NCBI GenBank assembly: GCA_936440205.1
Contig: OW387136.1
Span: 15,844,788 to 15,908,787 of the forward strand
DNA length: 64,000 bases
DNA from: Lepidonotus clava
Lineage: Eukaryota > Annelida > Polychaeta > Phyllodocida > Polynoidae
Reading direction: 5' to 3'
Shown piece after piece: positions 24,119 through 37,140 of the stretch (positions within the stretch are counted from its first letter, which is position 1; every line of letters starts with the position of its first letter). The position numbers and the translations under genes were made by a program. The notes beneath the pieces are model-generated. The model worked only from the letters and a program-made list of their open reading frames with translations, was not told the DNA's origin and ran no database searches.

Positions 24119-24408
24119 ATGGGTCTAGACCCTTAAATTCCACAGTGCGACATGGCCCTTTCTTAAATTCCACAGCGCGACATGGCCGTTTTTTTTAAAA
24201 ATTCGACAGGCGACATTGCAATTTAATAACAAATAACATTGCTCTTTTCTAAAATTCGACATGCGACATGAGCTTTAAAAAGATAGTGACATGGGACAGG
24301 GTCATTTCTTAAATTCGACATGCGACATGGATCTACAGGGAGATCAAGGGACAGGTGACACGGCCGTTTTTAAATTTGACACGTGACATGGGACCCCCCA
24401 TCTATACC
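24119..24408 (+). repeat. GACA-type repeat element, copy 4
   Basis: It starts GGGTCTAGACCCTTAAATTCCACAG and repeats the TTCTTAAATTCGACATGCGACATGG motif about six times, ending in a C run. It belongs to the same family as the copies at 17170-18035. Confidence 0.8.
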
Positions 24409-25173
24409 CCCTTAACTCATCTCAAATAGAGACCTTGAAGTTCTGCATTATCTCACCAGGTGACGCTTGCACGACCTGCCAAAAATCCCTACCCAATGGT
24501 ATCATAGGGACTCCAATTCGTGCAAAATCTACAAAAACAATGTACCAAAAGGACAAAACCTTGCATCAATCTATATAAATTGACACCAAACTCGTTAGGA
24601 TGTTATATTCTAATTTTTTTTTAACCTAGATGTCTCATAAAATTGGGGCACCCATTTATTAACATTTAGCGAACAAAAATCACATAGGTAATGGGTCAGA
24701 ATATACATCTGACAACATTACTTTTTGATAATGACATGAAGCTCCAATAATCTAAATGTTTTCAACCTAGAAAATGTACAAAATTGTACGTTTTCAGGCT
24801 TGAAAAAGCATACCCAAAGACATGTATTTCAGCGTAAGCTAGATATTCAAAGATAAATTAAAGTTTTACTGTTAAGGTGTCGAGAATTTCATATGTAATA
24901 TGTTTGAGGCAACCAGTGTGGATTAAAAAGTCATTTTTCAATTTCACACACTTAGTTTGGCACATCATTTCAAACATACCATCTTAAATTTCAGTGGCCA
25001 GACATGGGCATTTCTTGAAATTGGCTTAAGTTATATCTTAATCTTTACACAACAATGTGCAATATGTGACCTTCCTCTATTGTCTCTATCAGACATGTGA
25101 CATCTGACCTTACACACGTGTGCCGATGTTGATCCAGTTTAATTAAAGAAATTAAACAAAGGAAATAATAATA

Positions 25174-27591
25174 ATGACAACCCTATTCAAGATCTCTTCA
25201 GCTGACAATAAATCCATATATTTCTATATTCAGATGATGATGTCAAGAACCACTACAAGTCCGACAAAGGCTGTTTTCCCTGCACGACTTCATGGGAGTC
25301 CAACTGAAGCTAACAGATCCAGTCCAGTACAAGTTACTAATTCACAACCAAAGTCACCTTTCTCCACATCTTCAAATGGCTCTGACGCCACAACAAGTGC
25401 CTTTGGGAGGAATATGGAGGGGGTACATGATATTTTACGGAAGGCATCAGTTGCCAAGCCCCCTCACTTTGGGACTAGTCCGAGAGTGGGCTCTCTTCAA
25501 CCTCTTCCAAACAGACCTGCTATTCCTAGCAATAGATCTGATTCCAGTCCAACCCCTCCTAGATCTGCAGTTTCTAATACGAGTTCGAGTTCCATAAGTG
25601 TCAATCAGCGATCTTTCGGTTTTGGGAGAGGTCGTGGGATCAGAATACCAAATGGTGTTTCACCATTGCCAAACAAGCCTGGTTTGATGAAAAGTCTTCA
25701 TTCACCTGAGAAACATCAACAGTTTCCATCAGGTACATCTAGATCGGTCCCCGTTACCTCAAACGTACACTGGGATGACAGCAAATCGTGGCGGAGGAAA
25801 AATAACATTAATGTTTCTAGTCCAGCAAAACCACAGCATAATCCCTTAATTTCTCCAAATCATAAGAAGAACGACACGGGAACGGAGATGGCTCGGACTC
25901 ATTCCACTCCAAATAAATTGTGGAATACAAGTTCACAAAGTAATGACAAAAAGGAAAGTGCGGATCGTGCATTAAAGGACAGCTCGAGTATGGCCAAAGC
26001 ATACTCCGGAGTTACTATAATTCCACGGGAATATGACAGAAGATACGAGAAAAGGAATATTCAGAGGGATAGTTTAAATCAGAGAATAAGGGTCAATGCT
26101 TCAGGAGAACGAAACAATGATAGGAAGCTAGAGACACAGAAGCAAATACTCAGTTGCTCGCCAAGGCTAGCCACCAAGCCTAGTCCTTATGCTTCCACTC
26201 CTACAGCCCATAGAATAAACGCACCAAGAGGTGTTAAACTGGCTGGAACTGAAATAAAGACTCCTGATTACTCAACAAATTCTCCCAGGAATGGCAAAGC
26301 AAGGGAAAGTCAATTAAAGCAGGCAGTTTCATGTTCAAAAAGAGTGAGTACTTCCCCAGGCAGCAGCAGGACTTATCCTCGTGGGCAGTCAGAGATGTTA
26401 AGTGCAAGCAGCCCCACCTTGCGACAGACACCTTCAAGTGACAGGAATCATTCTCCAGTGTGCGCAGGCAATGGAAGGTTTCAAGGCAGAAACAGCTCCA
26501 AAGATCTAAAGGGAAATGAATCCCCAGCGTTTGAAAAAACTAACAATGAACACAAAAAAACTAGCAGCACACACTTTCCTGGGACTATGTTTGGGGTTCA
26601 TGAAATGGACAGAGACACAACCAGTAAAGCTGAAAAGCGCAGCGAACGAAAGTACTCAAAAAGCAGAGCAAAAGCCAGGGGTCCAGGACCGGATGATGAC
26701 ATTGATGATATTCTGGATTGGTTTGAGACCATGTTCCAGCGCCAGTCGCAGCGCCTGCGGGCCATCACCCAGGGACCGATATACATGGCGGAGAAGGAGA
26801 TGCCCCACCTGCTGTCAGACTACCAGACACTCTTCCCCAAGGTCAACAGTCCCACCTGTGTGACCTTGCCCAGTGTGGTGACCAGCAGGGGGGACAGGTG
26901 GGCTGGCGTCCCCAGGAGGGTCAAGGCCAAGGTCAGCAGCAGGTGCAGCTCCCCACCCACCTACCTAGGCAGGGTTTGGGGAGCGGGCCTCAAGGTCAAG
27001 GGGCAGGAGGGAAAGGTTGATGGCATCATGGCATATGGGGCTCCCCTGTGGTCTCCCATGCCTAGAGCCATGCTAGATCCTACGATGAATGGAAACAACA
27101 ACAATAAACACATTGATTCAGTGTGCTCTGAGACAGATCTCAACACATATGTCATACTGGAGGAGTTACCGGAGACAAAAGAGTCTCACAACGGCAACCC
27201 CTGGTTCCAACCACCGTATGAACAATCAACCATATGCCATCCAGCCAGTGACTCAATTAGGAAATCCCTCAAAGAGTATGTAGCTAGGGTCACCTCCGCT
27301 CAGGATTTGCCTATGGATGTTCTGAAGGCAAACCTACTCCAGTTATACAACCAAGGAGGCGAGTCTGGTAAAACTACTCCAACCTCAAGCCCCAGGAGAA
27401 GCAGTGAAGATGGTCTTTTTGATGCCATAAATGACGTCATAACTGAAATAGATTTACAACGCCGGCTGGCAGCTCAGAAGGTTGCAGGCATGATATCTGA
27501 GTTGATTTGTATGATGGCGAAGACAGCTGCAAAGCAAAAGGAACCTATGAGCACGTCAAAGAGTATGGTATCCCAATTTTGGAGCAACTGA
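25174..27591 (+). CDS. Long Ser-rich protein of unknown function (805 codons, possibly last exon of a longer gene)
   Basis: One uninterrupted frame. The first 20 codons may be intron: a TTTCTATATTCAG acceptor lies just before three ATGs at 25234-25242 (MMMSRTTTSP), so either translation starts there or an upstream exon splices in. Residues 25-500 are low-complexity, rich in Ser, Pro, Asn and Arg, with many SP and TP sites. From about residue 508 (DDDIDDILDWFETMFQRQSQ) to 612 the DNA becomes GC-rich and the protein looks folded. A last helical segment covers about residues 750-790 (DVITEIDLQRRLAAQKVAGM). No catalytic motif, signal peptide or membrane segment is seen. No family recognised. Position and length argue for a real host gene. 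Confidence 0.82.
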   Translation: MTTLFKISSADNKSIYFYIQMMMSRTTTSPTKAVFPARLHGSPTEANRSSPVQVTNSQPKSPFSTSSNGSDATTSAFGRNMEGVHDILRKASVAKPPHFGTSPRVGSLQPLPNRPAIPSNRSDSSPTPPRSAVSNTSSSSISVNQRSFGFGRGRGIRIPNGVSPLPNKPGLMKSLHSPEKHQQFPSGTSRSVPVTSNVHWDDSKSWRRKNNINVSSPAKPQHNPLISPNHKKNDTGTEMARTHSTPNKLWNTSSQSNDKKESADRALKDSSSMAKAYSGVTIIPREYDRRYEKRNIQRDSLNQRIRVNASGERNNDRKLETQKQILSCSPRLATKPSPYASTPTAHRINAPRGVKLAGTEIKTPDYSTNSPRNGKARESQLKQAVSCSKRVSTSPGSSRTYPRGQSEMLSASSPTLRQTPSSDRNHSPVCAGNGRFQGRNSSKDLKGNESPAFEKTNNEHKKTSSTHFPGTMFGVHEMDRDTTSKAEKRSERKYSKSRAKARGPGPDDDIDDILDWFETMFQRQSQRLRAITQGPIYMAEKEMPHLLSDYQTLFPKVNSPTCVTLPSVVTSRGDRWAGVPRRVKAKVSSRCSSPPTYLGRVWGAGLKVKGQEGKVDGIMAYGAPLWSPMPRAMLDPTMNGNNNNKHIDSVCSETDLNTYVILEELPETKESHNGNPWFQPPYEQSTICHPASDSIRKSLKEYVARVTSAQDLPMDVLKANLLQLYNQGGESGKTTPTSSPRRSSEDGLFDAINDVITEIDLQRRLAAQKVAGMISELICMMAKTAAKQKEPMSTSKSMVSQFWSN

Positions 27592-27932
27592 TACATGAAT
27601 TCTGTGATGTTAGATGCACTGACACTAGTCATTTTTCTTCCCCTAAAATTTATTTTATCATTATTACAAAATTATTTCAAATGGGGATATTTGAAATATG
27701 TCTTGCAGTGTGCTATACCATTTACAAAAGCCTTTATCCGCTACTGACCACAGTCATATTCTTGTTTGCAAACTGTTAGTTGTTAAATGAAATGTTTATT
27801 CGTATTTTTGATATTATACAGATTTTCATATTTCAATGCATCCCTTGCTGTTGTCTTTTGATAGAAGAATCGTTATAATACGCTTATTTTGCAATAGAAA
27901 ATGTACATATCTGAATCTATATTCATATGTCT

Positions 27933-27938
27933 AATAAA
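27933..27938 (+). terminator. Poly(A) signal candidate of the Ser-rich gene
   Basis: AATAAA 342 bases after the stop, with a second at 28225-28230. The sequence from the stop to here is AT-rich. Confidence 0.5.
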
Positions 27939-28711
27939 TGCATTCCAATGTGTTATTGTGACGATCGCTATTCTTGTGCAATGCCAAGTATGTGTAGGAA
28001 ATCTTTTTTGAGAAAAAACTGTTCATTTTATCCCACTCGAGGTTTTGGAAAATTAAGATGTTCGGTAAAACATCTATGCTTTTTATATCCGTTTTTCTTT
28101 TGTCCATAAATACGTATTGGAGAAAAGCCAGTTATAAACAGAATGATTTGCAGGTGTATATATATGTACATACTTATTCACCTCATGTATACTATTGTAG
28201 CGAGATTCATAATGTTCTTCAGAAAATAAAGTGTTATGGCACTTTCTAAAAATGACATGATGCATTGCAGATTAACTGTTCCCTTATTATCCGGTACATG
28301 TGTATTATCCATTAAAGAAAGGATGATGTTGTCATTAAATTATACCAATAAGCAACGACTAGTAATGAAAAGCACAAGAAATACGCATTTGGTTATCTCA
28401 CTGTTGATGATTATATGATATATACATTCAATAAATACTATACATTCACTATTCACTTTTCTCTCAAATATCATCAATACATGGCTTCAATATGAATAGT
28501 CGTTGCGTCATATAGTCCTGAAGCAACCGAACTCGAAATATTCTCATTGAAGTTTACTGGTATTCCTCATGCCTTCTTTCTTTTTCTTATGCCTTCTCTC
28601 AAAGAAAGACAGCGCACATGTGACACTTTTCATACCTCTGCAGCAAGGCTGAAGCAAAATTCAAAAATTGAAAATAAAAAAAAAGACAAAGAAGCATTCA
28701 AACGTTTATGT

Positions 28712-29629
28712 TTATGTCTCAATGCCCGGTGCCCTTTGCGAAGGGTAACTAGACATGAATATACGTAACTTGGCCTCCAGTTTCTGGTTTCGGTTGGTGT
28801 TCACCGACATTTTCTCCTGCCAGGCCTCCTTCTGGCGGATCGTCTTTGTCGGGGCCTTGACCAGGGCCTGCATGGGAGTCACATTCCTGCTCCTCTTGGC
28901 GCTGGTCGTCATGACGCGCACCTGGTTCACCGCCTGGGTGATGGCCGCCTTACGCCCGTGGGCAAGCTGCTTCCGCTCCAGCTTCATCGCAGCTAGCTCC
29001 TGCCGGGACAGTTCCAAGGACTTTTCAAGGTCCTCCTTCATGGCATGTAGCTGCTTTTCGTCCATCCCCGCTGCGGTAAGCGGGGCGGTGGGTTGTGTTT
29101 CTTCAGAGAGGAAGGCCTGTTTTGGAGCAGAGGTTGCTGGTCGAATTCTAGCCTGGACTGTTACTGTTTTTGCCCTTTCAGATGCTCCAGTGTGTTCCCT
29201 TATCCGTTCCATTGGGAAATAAGCACTGCCCCAGCCTTTCTTTTGACTGGCGGATAGGCTTTTCGGATTTGGCGCCTTTTCCTCTTCTCTCTCCTCTTGT
29301 CGTCTGCTCATGGTGGGCGCCGATTGGGCGCGTCTGCTCTTCTTCCATCTGCGCAGGCGCTCTCCGTACATAAAACAAGGTTCCGGTTCCTTTTCCACAT
29401 GCTGCTCCACGTACTCGGGAGGTAGAGCCTCGGGACTGTAACCACTCGATGACTGGATGTACTCCAGGGTGAGGTTCACCATGCGCATGTCCTGGTTGGT
29501 GATTCGCAGCAGGTGTTTCTTCTCCTTGTTCATCAGGTAGACTCTGGTGGCCAGGCGGGCGTCCTCTATGTTGTTGATGCGCTGTGCCCTCTGCATGCGC
29601 ACCGAGTTTAGGTTGGGGTTCTCAGGCAT
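28712..29629 (-). CDS. Intronless coiled-coil protein of unknown function, 305 aa
   Basis: It reads from ATG at 29629 (good CACC context) to TAA at 28712. Residues 1-60 are a basic, probably helical N-terminus (MPENPNLNSVRMQRAQRINN). The middle is charged and disordered with two SAP motifs (RRAQSAPT at 99-106, RPATSAP at 163-169). Residues 189-225 form a predicted coiled coil (LEKSLELSRQELAAMKLERK). The C-terminus is basic and helical. Codon use is strongly G/C-ending, unlike the AT-rich flanks, supporting coding. R-x-x-SAP motifs are common in ciliary and microtubule-associated proteins, a weak hint only. A possible 5' untranslated exon ends in CAG/GTACGT at 29698, but the implied intron is only 56 bases. 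Convergent with the Ser-rich gene. Confidence 0.82.
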   Translation of the reverse strand: MPENPNLNSVRMQRAQRINNIEDARLATRVYLMNKEKKHLLRITNQDMRMVNLTLEYIQSSSGYSPEALPPEYVEQHVEKEPEPCFMYGERLRRWKKSRRAQSAPTMSRRQEEREEEKAPNPKSLSASQKKGWGSAYFPMERIREHTGASERAKTVTVQARIRPATSAPKQAFLSEETQPTAPLTAAGMDEKQLHAMKEDLEKSLELSRQELAAMKLERKQLAHGRKAAITQAVNQVRVMTTSAKRSRNVTPMQALVKAPTKTIRQKEAWQEKMSVNTNRNQKLEAKLRIFMSSYPSQRAPGIET

Positions 29630-29698
29630 GGTGGCTGATTTCTAATGGTTCCCCAATCAAATTGTCTTCTTACTGGTTGTGGCCTCAGAAAACGTACC

Positions 29699-32600
29699 TG
29701 CAATGTCACATATTTGAGAAAAGCATAAGTTTCCTGTAAGGACTGTGTTGCAGAAGCATGCTGATAGATGCGCTTGTAACAGGCCTGCCGCCTATAACTA
29801 ATATGACAAATTAAAAATGAAAGTTGTTGGGTTTTTAATATGAAAATAGATAAGTAATACAGATTGCCTGTATAATCAATATATAGGGCCTATACTTTTA
29901 AGTAAGACTACCCGAAGAAAAGGGCCATCCACAACTTTGTAAGAATATTGGCATACGCATGTGCTGCTTCGTTTGAAAATCTCAGGAATACTAGAAAACG
30001 TTTGTTTGAGGGAAACACAAAATATGGTTGTCAGCAATACTATTCGATATAATTATTCTATTCGGTATTCTATACAAACTGAACTTCAGGATATTCTTTG
30101 TCCCTATAGATAACCCTATCGCTTCCTATGTATAATGTAAGAAAACTTCCTATATAGATACATGTTTAAACGGTAGCAGCTGTATGCTAGAAGCAATTAA
30201 GTAACAACAAATGTATAAAACCAATCCTACCCCATAAAGCCTACAGGCATATCCCGATACCAGTTTCATATTTCAGGATATGCACAAAGAGTGTTAGTAG
30301 GCCTACACTGCAGAAGTAGGTTCACTTTCATGTCACACATTGTAAAGCTCTGCAGCTCTGTGAGTCCCTAAGCCTATTGACACAGGCAGATCCGCCTGCC
30401 AAGGCATGGAACGAGACTAATTTGTGAAAGCACCTTAACTGAAATGCAGATCATATTTGGAAAAGACATTCTTGCATGTAACCAAGGTGTATCTTGTAAT
30501 ATAAGGATCTTTATTTGAAGATCTTATAGAAATGAACTATATCTAAACTCAAAAAGCAAAACCTGAGAATATGGTATCATCTACTGGCAGTTACACAAAT
30601 ATAATCAAGGCAAATGAGTTTTGACAACGTGAATGGCTATAATATTATACATTGTATGGTAGTCTGACATAGGATTTTGATATATGCATATCATTATCTA
30701 AGCTAATTTACAACATATTAGGTTTAATTGATCGAAAACAATCATGTTACTGTTTTTAAACATTCATTCTACTGTTTCTAAACATGATTTTACATTATTT
30801 CACCCAATAAGGCTGTTTTGAACAGAAACCAAACCAATAGGTTAATATGAAAAACAGTGTTAATTAAACTCAAATGATAACGATTCCTTTTTTGAATACC
30901 AGCTTTCTGAAGAGACGTATTGTTCGATCTACTGTCTAACTTAATCTCTCAAAGAAATGCATATATACTTTTTGTAATTTGACGTCCAACCTGTCCCCTT
31001 CGCCTCCATACCATTGATGCTGTAGTAATGAGAAAGCTATGCCCAGAGATTCACCACACCATACCTGTATATATGGCAGCTCTTGAAGCTTTCACCTATA
31101 ACACTGCACCTACTTATCTACGTAAGTGAATGGTACCTGACACAAAAGTATCATCAGCAGATAGCTCCTATCAGGTCTATCGGAAATTCAAACAGAAATC
31201 TACTCAACACCTCTCTTATTTATCACGGCGTGGCCGCCGTCTGATAGGACAATCGTTATTCACAGACGGATACCAATTGTTACAGGCGTCAGCTAATGGT
31301 GGCAATACTGATATGAGGTATAGGTGGGCTTAACAACAACCAAAGCCCCATGTCTGCAGCCAACTGTATATGAACATGATTCCTTCATTAATATTCTTTA
31401 TTAGTGAAAGCAGAATTGCACTTCGCCACTTGAGCTGCGATATGACAATGTTGCAGTGAAGTCAAACATATTAGAGATAACATTCTTTGTTACACATAAT
31501 ATGCGAGATAGGCCTACGCCTAATTGCCCATTTTAAACAAAATTATATCACACCTTTGTGTGAATTTATTGTAATATCATCATAATTATCTTGCTGATAT
31601 CGCAGATCAAGCCGTGTTTTGTAATACTGCCTGCATGAAGTAAGTAACTTATTGCCAAGTGCATAATGCCTCATGGAATAATATAGCCTACCGATGAAAT
31701 GCTATTGTTTGCAAAGAACGTGACATGAATATAGTCTGCATGCTTGAGCTTTGCCTTGTAAGGATTGTTCTTACGTATAATTTCAATGACGCAATAGACC
31801 TGTATTCTTCAAAATGCCACTAACAACGTTCCAGCCACTTTTAATGCTCATCATAATTTAGGATCTCTTTTTAAAACATTGGCTTAGTTCCTTGTGTCTT
31901 GGGTCACTTGTGTTTTGGTATTGGCCCCCTTATAAGGGTTAAATACCCAATTATCGTATGAAATCACAACAATGGCCTTAAGTAACCGGGAACTGCTTTT
32001 AGTTCCTTGGCAAGCAGAGAGCTTCAACTGCTTTAAGGGGGAATGAAATATGACCGTGCTTGCACTGGTTTCAATACCCACTACCTTATTTGCCCTCGAC
32101 CCAAGTCGATCGGTTGATCAGTTAATAGTGTGTAACTGTCAACATGCACTTGACGGTCCGGGCATGACCACCAAAGCCTGGCTCCGATCAATATCCAGAT
32201 AAGTAAAAACTTTAAAGATAACACCACAGTTGTTTACAAAATTAAATCCTAAAGTTTAAAAGTCGCCACCGATGATAATTAGTCATCGGTGGTCTGTACT
32301 TATGCGCAAAAAGTGTCAGGTCGAATGGGGTTTTAAAGGTGGAATAGCTTTACTATTTTGCATGGGAATCAGATATGCAAACGCTATACTAAAAAAAAAG
32401 CATTACATTTCTTGTAATTGAAGCACATAAGAGGAATAGTGTTTTTGAATATTGTATGAGGACAAAACAACGATAACCTTATCGGGAATAATTACGACTG
32501 ACAAATCATTGTGTAATTGAAACTTAAATTAAAAATAACTTTCGAGTTTTAAGAAACTGCATTTGCGTAGCCTGTATCAAAATTATAAGTATCTATATAA

Positions 32601-33760
32601 TTATCTTGCTTCTTTCGATGAATAATAAACTAGCTTCTATCGAATCTACATATAAATATACTGTATACTGTATACCTTTCCGAGACGAATACTATCCAAC
32701 CAAGACACTTTGAAGGGAGTTTCGTCGTTGTATCGTCTCATCCATGCATGTAAGCCGTTGATAAATAAAATTATCTCCTAATACCAAATACGATGGTGTA
32801 TTATATCTTCCTTGTTACGTATGATCGCTTGTAGTGTCCAATGGCCATGGCTTTTTTCATATTTTCAAATTGGGCCTCCATATGACCAAAAGGTGGAAAT
32901 CCCGGCTGTTAAAAATAAATCCTTATTGGGTAATGCATTCTGAACATGAATGCCAAAACAGTCTTCGCTCGTCATTCAATCTTCACGAGCGGTGTTATTA
33001 ATTTCCTTTATCCCCCACGTCAGTGAGACTATAGGCGTTGCCGTGCTCTACGTCGTCTCCATTATGATACGGTGTATCTATCAACATTATAGGCGTGATT
33101 ATTAACTCACTCCAGCGGGCCTATACTAAATACAGAAGGTCTCCTACCACTGTGCACCTCCAGCAGACCTCCCGGGAGCCGGGCCGGGCCTCGGCTATCA
33201 CACTCCATGTACTGGAGGCCGGGGGTTGGGGGGGGGGGCACTTAGGTCTTGAAAGAGTATACTGACTGCCAAATGGATTTTGGAAACGGGGTTATGAATT
33301 ACAAAATTGAGCCAGAGGGACAGTCACCCAGTATATAAGGGGAAAAAGCGGGGCGGTGAAATAGGCCTACACCCATAGAACAATATATAGGAGCAATAAC
33401 CTCAAGGTTATAGCATAATTGTTACTTTAATTCACGGGTCCAAAAGTCAAATAAATTTGTTTTCAGAAGCTTTCCTTTAATTTTTCGTAATTCTATAGTT
33501 AAATTCCCTGTATTTAAACATCCTGACGTTTACGGGTGGGGATCAGTGTTCTCAAAAAACATGAGGCGGTCAACAAAAATTCAAGAATTGGTCAGTCAGG
33601 GACTGTAGATTGGTGGTAGATTGACAGTGGGTAGTAACCTTCTTAATAAAAGAAAAAAAGAGTAAGTGCCCCCCCACCCCACCCCCCCGAGGACTGAAGG
33701 TACAGGGTGGGCGGGGGTGTAAGGTGGTGGCGGGGGCAGGTAGAGTAGAGTAGCTTACCA
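29699..33760. other. Non-coding stretch
   Basis: No gene or structured repeat is supported. Poly-G runs occur near 33223-33240, and C-rich and G-rich runs between 33660 and 33740. Confidence 0.5.
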
Positions 33761-33769
33761 TGTATTCAG

Positions 33770-33960
33770 TTTAAGCATTAGGGTCCCAGCGCCCCACACC
33801 TCATTGTTCCTAGGCGTGCGGCGCCGGGCACTTCACTCACCACGCTCCCCGCGCCAATGCCTTAATCTGCTCCCAGTTGGAAGGCTAGAAGGTATATATA
33901 TACCGGCGGGGCTTTAAGGCTTAACTTCGCATAAACTGGCGCCGCGCGACTTTGATACTT
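33770..33960 (+). promoter_or_regulatory. GC-rich patch with TATATATA, possible promoter
   Basis: A CpG-rich stretch in AT-rich surroundings contains a GGTATATATATACC palindrome at 33891-33904, followed by GC-rich sequence. No transcript or ORF can be tied to it. Confidence 0.2.
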
Positions 33961-34894
33961 CTTTAGGGATTTACCACTATTATTCTAATTATGAGGCACT
34001 GAATGCATGGTTGTACGTGTTCTAACTGGCGCATGCAGTTTTATTCGCCATAATGAATTAAAACAGTCCAGCAACAGTATTTTGATATTACACATTGCAT
34101 TGTATCTATTTATATAATGATTAGCAGTGTTTGAAGTCCAAATTTGCTAAATAAATCAAACTGCTGGTAGAAAGATATACAATTAAGCTTTATACTTTAA
34201 ATAAGCTTTAAACTTTAAGATTTTACAAAAATGTTACAAACATTAAAACCAATTGCTGGAGTTCCATGAAAACCGATGTATATCGAGAAAACCCAGGATG
34301 AATAAAATGAAAAAAAATGTCTTCAAGGTGAGATATTGGAAATTCCATCCTAGCATGAGTTTAGGAATTCAGCAGGACCCGCTATTGTTGATACATTGAT
34401 TACAATGATTGGCGTCGGTCTTTGGTGGGGTTGGGGCAGAATAATTGCATGGTGGATTGGCCCGAGAGTTGGAGAAGTGGGCGGATGGCTGAAGGTGGGG
34501 GTGACCAAATCATTGGGGGGGGGGGGGGGGGGGTCGACACATTGGAAGAAGCATGTTGCATTAATTGGCACTAAAATAATTCCACGGGCACGTGCCGTCA
34601 GCAGCTTTTACACCATGACCTGAGAACAAACCATGTTTGATATCCGGTGCGTTGCGTACACAAGGTTATGCGTCATTGGGATACAACTAATTATTCAATT
34701 TTGTATCCTGCGATTATTGATACTAATTTATGGGATGTAACGACATGTATGCCACTTCGTATACACCACATTAGAGTATTGATTCAGCCAATTTCAGAAA
34801 ACCGGAACTTGTATGATTTCCAACGGAATTTGCGGGGAAACCACTATATAAATAAACCTACACAATTGTTCTTTTGATAGATTTAAGAGAAGGA

Positions 34895-34936
<42 letters not shown>
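34895..34936. repeat. (AT)n microsatellite
   Basis: About 21 uninterrupted AT dinucleotides. Confidence 0.95.
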
Positions 34937-34938
<2 letters not shown>

Positions 34939-37140
34939 TCATTTTGAATATCTATATTTTGATGTTTTGTATTGGTGCATGAAATTCATGTCTTTAATCA
35001 CTTTGAAACTACACCGGACAACATTTTGATGGAGCAAGTACAATAATTATGATGGACCCCACCTGGGCCGTATACCGTCAATATTTACATCCCCTAACAT
35101 GACGTTCAAAGAAATAAGCCTATTAGCCAATGCTATAAATAACACTGTAGATACACAAAATTCATTATAATCTGCCTGATGTATAGGTCTATATAATGGT
35201 TAATGACAAAGCGTTCGTGTTTTATTTGACAAGGTTGGCAGTATATTATTATGTTTTCGGATATTACTTTATTGGTTACAATGGAGTACTGAATTTAAAT
35301 GAGAAAAATAATGTCCATAGCATTTAAGTATGAAAATACCACAGAAACGCCGCCCTATACACTCACCCTCTGAGCTACACATAATACAATATTATCAAAA
35401 CTATGAAAAGAATCTGACAATTATGTCAATAATTTTCGTCATGTAAGTATTTATCCACAAAAATCCAAGGTTGTACAAAATTAAGCTGCTTGACGATGCC
35501 TTCACCCACGCGCCTCCTTCACGGCACCTGCTTTGGTTGGTTGACGAGGGAATGGTCGCCATAATTTCACCGTTTTCATGTTTGAGAGTCAAATTAAGAT
35601 GATATGAATACGTGCCCTTTCTGACATAAATGAGAAATGATAACCATACTGTTTACTACCAGTCAATAGGAATGAGAATGGTTACATTCCCGATATCACC
35701 ATCTCATAAACCTGTCGGTGTTTATTTGTGTTCTGACAGATATTGCCAGGAGCAATAGAAATGAAAGTAGGATAAATCAGGTCGACAGGACGTTATACAC
35801 TAAGCCCTGAGCCGGTGGTTTGGATCCTTATCACCTCTTCTGGGCCTGGATTATTGAGATCTTTGTGACTAATGGATAAGATTACAGGTGTTATCCGCTG
35901 CTTATTGGCATTATACCGAGTAAGTGCTCTGAGGACCTTAAGCTTTGGCAACACGGGGAGGATATTTGTATTCCTGGCATATTTGTCGTTCACAGTTGCA
36001 AATAACATGATCTGATACAGTATTTCATTCCGTGGTAAACAGTATCTTCAGGTGTATTAATAGGCATGTACCTAACATTCTAGAATTAGTTATATAACGC
36101 TCAGTCATCAACATTGAGGTGTTTAAAAAGCCCCAACGCATACCATAGAGATAAATAAGATGTACTTATATCCATGGAATAATGTAAATGTATGAGCTGT
36201 TTTGGAAGAACTCTCTAACCAATCACGTGAAATATGACCTCAGCTAAGTATAAAAGAAAATTGTATAATCAAATTGATTTAATTTCTCATTTCTCAAGTA
36301 TTTCCCCAGATGTCCTTGAAGTTCTGCGTTGCATGAGTGTATTGAGATGCGTCAGGTTCCGAAATCCTCCCAAGAGTACATGTATAATACCAAAACAACT
36401 TTAAATTAGCATGACCATCTCGATGCCAAACGCACACGTCTTACGCAGAGCCACACACTGCAGGATTGGGAATTCCCAGCAATTAGCAGTTGGCGCCACG
36501 CATTCCGTCGGTAGATGTTGATCATTAATAAGCCTTTTGTCTGGGACTCAAACACCTAACAACTGGCCTACGTTGGCACTTATCAGTGGAAGGCAACTTA
36601 AGAAGTTATGTTGCATTATCTTGATTGTCAACATATTTTTTTCAACACAAGCCTCATTTGTTATGATGTATGGGTGCATATCATTGTGCTTAGTGCGATA
36701 TTAGAATATCTTCACAAATCATTTTAGTAAAATATTAAATTTCTCAGGTGCAATTTTCAGTTTGCCTTGCAGCCCCGCCTTCAGTATTGTATTTGTTTTC
36801 ATGGTTCACTGTAGTTCACGTCGGGAAGTGTGGAATACGATGGGGATAATATTGGTTGATATATTAGCTATATATTATTCTATAAGTAAACTGTGTGCTC
36901 TTATATCGGCTGATCAAATGGCCTAATATTTAATGTTGGCAGTAAATGCCTACTCCTGCAAAAGTGTAGCACTCCTTGGTTACAATTGGCTATTACACTA
37001 GTGTTGCCGTACTGGCCGATATAAGTGTTATATATATATTTTTTAAACACCATACAAGTGCCTTCGGCAAATGTGACAAAAGACGGTTGAAAAAGAAATA
37101 AACTCTTCCTTTCAAATTAAATTTTGTTAGATGTGATGAC
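34937..37140. other. Non-coding stretch
   Basis: AT-rich. No gene, RNA gene or repeat is supported. Confidence 0.5.

Noticed and set aside
28755-29373. Plus-strand ORFs of 155 and 67 codons
   Set aside because: They lie wholly within the minus-strand coiled-coil gene, whose frame has the better codon bias and start context.
34396-34623. Gly-rich ORF
   Set aside because: It is driven by a poly-G run with no splice or start context.
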